From Streptomyces sp. NRRL S-455 (GTDB lineage: Bacteria; Actinomycetota; Actinomycetes; Streptomycetales; Streptomycetaceae): a stretch of DNA of 64,000 nucleotides. This document shows positions 61,239-64,000 of the stretch, piece after piece. The stretch spans positions 62,001-126,000 of the forward strand of contig NZ_JOCT01000014.1 of the NCBI RefSeq assembly GCF_000717875.1, given 5' to 3'. Position 1 is the stretch's first letter, and every line of letters begins with the position of its first letter. A model generated the notes under the pieces. The model was not told the DNA's origin. It made no database searches and saw nothing but the letters and a program-made list of their open reading frames with translations. A program made the translations under genes and the position numbers.

Positions 61239-63262
61239 GCGGGGACCTCCAGGGGGTCGAGCTTGTTCGCTTTCCGGATCTCGTCGACGATGCGGCCGAT
61301 GATTCCGGTGATGTCGAAGTCCTTCGGGGTGAAGACGGCGGCCACTCCGGCTGCCCTGAGCTGCTCGGCGTCACCATTCGGGATGATGCCACCGGCGATC
61401 ACCGGTATATCTGTGGCACCGGCCACACGGAGCCGTTCGAGGACGTCCGGCACCAGCTGGGCGTGCGAGCCGGAGAGGATCGACAGGCCGACGGCGTGCA
61501 CGTCCTCGGCCAGGGCCGCGTCCACGATCTGTTCCGGCGTCAGCCGGATGCCCTGGTAGACCACCTCGAAGCCGGCGTCGCGCGCACGGACCGCGATCTG
61601 CTCGGCGCCGTTGGAGTGACCGTCCAGGCCCGGCTTGCCGACCAGGAAGCGCAGCTTGCCGACGCCCAGGTCCTTGGCCGTGAGATCCACCTTGCGGCGG
61701 ACCAGGGCCAGGGTGCTGCCCTCCTCGACGGGGACGGCCACCGGCGCAGACGACACGCCCGTCGGGGCGCGGAACTCGCCGAACACCTCACGCAGGGCCC
61801 CGGCCCATTCGCCGGTCGTGGCGCCGGCGCGGGCGCACTCCAGGGTGGCTTCCATCAGGTTCTCGGTGCCGCGCGCGGCCTCCTTCAGCCGCTCCAGGGC
61901 CTTGCAGGGCCGGGGGTGGTTGAAGGGCGGCTGGTAGCGGCTGTCGCGCCATTGCTGGAGCGCGGCGATGACGCGGGCCTCGACCTCCGGGTCCACCGTC
62001 TGGATCGCGGTGTCCAGGTCGGCGGTCAGCGGGTTCGGCTCGGTGCTTTCGAAGGCGTTGACACCGATGATCTTCTCCTGGCCGGACTCGATCCGGCCCC
62101 GGCGCTCCGCGTGCGAGGCGACGAGCTGCGACTTGAGGTAGCCGGACTCGACGGCCGCCATCGCACCGCCCATCTCCTGGATGCGGTCGATCTCCGCGAG
62201 CGCGTCCTCGACCAGTTCACCCACCTTGGCCTCGATGACCTTCGAGCCCTCGAAGATGTCCTCGTACTCCAGCAGATCGCTCTCGTAGGCGAGCACCTGC
62301 TGGATGCGCAGCGACCACTGCTGGTCCCAGGGCCGGGGCAGGCCCAGCGCCTCGTTCCAGGCGGGCAGCTGCACGGCACGCGCGCGTGCGTCCTTGGAGA
62401 GGGTCACGGCCAGCATCTCCAGGACGATCCGCTGGACGTTGTTCTCCGGCTGGGCCTCCGTCAGGCCCAGCGAGTTGACCTGGACGCCGTAGCGGAAGCG
62501 GCGGTGCTTGGGGTTCTCGATGCCGTACCGCTCACGGGTGATCTTGTCCCAGATGCGGCCGAACGCCCGCATCTTGCACATCTCCTCGATGAAGCGGACG
62601 CCCGCGTTCACGAAGAAGGAGATGCGGCCGACGACGTCGCCCATGCGCTCCTGCGGCACCTGGCCGGAGTCGCGCACGGCGTCGAGGACGGCGATCGCGG
62701 TGGACATCGCGTACGCGATCTCCTGGACCGGCGTGGCGCCCGCCTCCTGCAGGTGGTAGCTGCAGATGTTGATCGGGTTCCACTTCGGGATGTGGGAGAC
62801 CGTGTAGGCGATCATGTCCGTCGTCAGGCGGAGGGAGGGCCCCGGGGGGAAGACGTGCGTCCCCCGGGACAGGTACTCCTTGACGATGTCGTTCTGGGTC
62901 GTGCCCTGGAGCTTGGTGATGTCCGCGCCCTGCTCCTCGGCGACGACCTGGTAGAGCGCCAGCAGCCACATGGCCGTGGCGTTGATGGTCATCGAGGTGT
63001 TCATCTGCTCCAGGGGGATGTCCTGGAACAGCCGGCGCATGTCACCGACGTGCCCGATCGGCACGCCGACCCGGCCGACCTCGCCGCGGGCGAGGATGTG
63101 GTCGGAGTCGTAGCCGGTCTGCGTCGGCAGGTCGAACGCCACCGACAGACCCGTCTGGCCCTTGGCGAGGTTGCGCCGGTACAGCTCGTTGGACGCCTCG
63201 GCCGTGGAGTGACCGGCGTAGGTACGCATCAACCACGGCCGGTCCTTCTGACGCTCAGTCAT
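61235..63262 (-). CDS. ecm: Ethylmalonyl-CoA mutase (coenzyme-B12-dependent)
   Basis: 675 residues. The substrate-binding TIM barrel (RTYAGHSTAEASNELYRRNLAKGQTGLSVAFDLPTQTGYDSDH at its start) is followed by a C-terminal B12-binding domain with DGHSNG (the D-x-H-x2-G cobalamin motif) and GLSILSGSH. It is the MeaA type, single-chain, converting ethylmalonyl-CoA to methylsuccinyl-CoA in the ethylmalonyl-CoA pathway. The next gene upstream, ccr, is 9 bp away, which settles the choice over methylmalonyl-CoA mutase. Confidence 0.93.
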   Translation of the reverse strand: MTERQKDRPWLMRTYAGHSTAEASNELYRRNLAKGQTGLSVAFDLPTQTGYDSDHILARGEVGRVGVPIGHVGDMRRLFQDIPLEQMNTSMTINATAMWLLALYQVVAEEQGADITKLQGTTQNDIVKEYLSRGTHVFPPGPSLRLTTDMIAYTVSHIPKWNPINICSYHLQEAGATPVQEIAYAMSTAIAVLDAVRDSGQVPQERMGDVVGRISFFVNAGVRFIEEMCKMRAFGRIWDKITRERYGIENPKHRRFRYGVQVNSLGLTEAQPENNVQRIVLEMLAVTLSKDARARAVQLPAWNEALGLPRPWDQQWSLRIQQVLAYESDLLEYEDIFEGSKVIEAKVGELVEDALAEIDRIQEMGGAMAAVESGYLKSQLVASHAERRGRIESGQEKIIGVNAFESTEPNPLTADLDTAIQTVDPEVEARVIAALQQWRDSRYQPPFNHPRPCKALERLKEAARGTENLMEATLECARAGATTGEWAGALREVFGEFRAPTGVSSAPVAVPVEEGSTLALVRRKVDLTAKDLGVGKLRFLVGKPGLDGHSNGAEQIAVRARDAGFEVVYQGIRLTPEQIVDAALAEDVHAVGLSILSGSHAQLVPDVLERLRVAGATDIPVIAGGIIPNGDAEQLRAAGVAAVFTPKDFDITGIIGRIVDEIRKANKLDPLEVPA

Positions 63263-63271
63263 GTACGCCTC

Positions 63272-64000
63272 TCAGATGTTCCGGAAGCGGTTGATGGCGT
63301 CGATGTGCTGGGCGCGCTTGGCCTCGTCGCGCACGCCCAGGCCCTCTTCGGGGGCCATGCACAGCACGCCGACCTTGCCCTGGTGGAGGTTGCGGTGGAC
63401 GTCGTAGGCGGCCTGGCCGGTGTCCTGGAGGGAGTACACCTTCGACAGGGTCGGGTGGATCTTGCCCTTCGCGATGAGCCGGTTGGCCTCCCAGGCCTCG
63501 CGGTAGTTGGCGAAGTGCGAACCGATGATCCGCTTCAGGGACATCCACAGGTAGCGGTTGTCGTACTCGTGCATGTAGCCCGAGGTCGAGGCGCAGGTGG
63601 TGATGGTGCCGCCCTTGCGGGTGACGAAGACGCTCGCGCCGAAGGTCTCACGGCCGGGGTGCTCGAAGACGATGTCGATGTCCTCGCCGCCGGTGAGCTC
63701 GCGGATGCGCTTGCCGAAGCGCTTCCACTCCTTGGGGTCCTGGGTGTTCTCGTCCTTCCAGAACTTGTAGCCCTCGGCGTTGCGGTCGATGATCGCCTCG
63801 GCGCCCATCGCCCGGCAGATCTCCGCCTTCTGCGGGGAGGAGACCACGCAGATCGGGTTGGCGCCGCCGGCCAGCGCGAACTGGGTGGCGTAACTGCCGA
63901 GACCGCCGCTCGCGCCCCAGATCAGGACGTTGTCCCCCTGCTTCATGGCGGCGCCGTTGCGGGAGACCAGCTGCCGGTAGGCGGTGGAGTTGACCAGGCC
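63272..64000 (-). CDS. ccr: Crotonyl-CoA carboxylase/reductase, C-terminal part (gene runs off the window)
   Basis: 242 codons to the stop at 63272, continuing past the window edge. The medium-chain dehydrogenase NADPH-binding motif WGASGGLGSYATQFAL and the FEHPGRETFGASVFV region, with HPTLSKVYSL near the end, identify the Ccr type. It reduces and carboxylates crotonyl-CoA to ethylmalonyl-CoA with NADPH and CO2. The N-terminal half, with the CO2-binding residues, lies outside. It heads the operon ccr-ecm-mcl-MaoC-acyl-CoA dehydrogenase. Confidence 0.95.
   Translation of the reverse strand, partial: GLVNSTAYRQLVSRNGAAMKQGDNVLIWGASGGLGSYATQFALAGGANPICVVSSPQKAEICRAMGAEAIIDRNAEGYKFWKDENTQDPKEWKRFGKRIRELTGGEDIDIVFEHPGRETFGASVFVTRKGGTITTCASTSGYMHEYDNRYLWMSLKRIIGSHFANYREAWEANRLIAKGKIHPTLSKVYSLQDTGQAAYDVHRNLHQGKVGVLCMAPEEGLGVRDEAKRAQHIDAINRFRNI

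Noticed and set aside
56819..64000. Region considered as part of a secondary-metabolite gene cluster because it makes ethylmalonyl-CoA
   Set aside because: No PKS, NRPS, terpene or tailoring genes are present; these are primary-metabolism genes.

Overview
The base composition (very high GC, strong third-position G/C bias, frequent GTG starts, weak Shine-Dalgarno sites and several leaderless starts) and the gene content point to a Streptomyces chromosome or a very close actinobacterial relative. I see no rRNA or tRNA genes, no complete insertion sequence, no CRISPR array and no phage block. The window reads as ordinary chromosome with accessory patches.

Layout. 1-4753 is a metal-stress patch: the end of a hemerythrin-like gene, a Cys-rich copper-storage-type protein (DUF326) and a His-rich membrane protein (DUF4396) behind a CsoR-type operator, then an ArsR-type repressor driving a P1B-type metal ATPase with a Cys-rich C-terminal tail. 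Beside it (4754-5148) lies the frameshifted remnant of an HNH endonuclease. 5169-20000 holds unlinked enzymes: a fused PcaL whose nucleophile serine is alanine, an MBL-fold hydrolase, exonuclease III, a secreted SGNH hydrolase, a DUF6278 protein with an orphan GluA-type ABC ATPase, a secreted CocE-type hydrolase, a secreted gamma-glutamyltransferase, a ClpC-like unfoldase, and a methionine aminopeptidase divergent from a small XRE regulator through one shared palindrome.

21824-30856 is a coherent catabolic locus for reductive pyrimidine or hydantoin breakdown. It contains two N-carbamoyl-beta-alanine amidohydrolase-like nitrilases, a class III aminotransferase, a PucR regulator, a dihydropyrimidinase/hydantoinase, an LLM flavin- or F420-dependent oxidoreductase and an NCS1 nucleobase permease. 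No classical dihydropyrimidine dehydrogenase is present. An array of GTGA(A/C)AC repeats precedes its second transcription unit.

30893-45596 carries secreted proteins, a second (cytosolic) gamma-glutamyltransferase, an inositol-phosphatase-like enzyme, a phytoene-desaturase-type oxidoreductase coupled to a macro-domain protein, a large LAL-type LuxR regulator with a small satellite protein, a K+ channel, a DUF7144 membrane protein, a PAS-GAF-SpoIIE phosphatase and an Asp-nucleophile alpha/beta hydrolase. 45815-49723 is a Tat-exported GH2 beta-galactosidase with a laminin-G-like insertion.

49751-56722 mixes DNA-alkylation repair (Ada/AlkA hybrid plus Ogt), an orphan ArsR regulator, a VOC-domain protein, and a sirtuin, Nudix and ADP-ribosylglycohydrolase group suggestive of NAD/ADP-ribose turnover, then glycerate kinase. 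56819-64000 is on the minus strand: pssA-psd for phosphatidylethanolamine synthesis, and upstream of it an ethylmalonyl-CoA pathway operon (ccr, ecm, malyl-CoA-lyase-like, MaoC hydratase, acyl-CoA dehydrogenase). That pathway assimilates acetyl-CoA and also supplies ethylmalonyl-CoA for polyketide synthesis.
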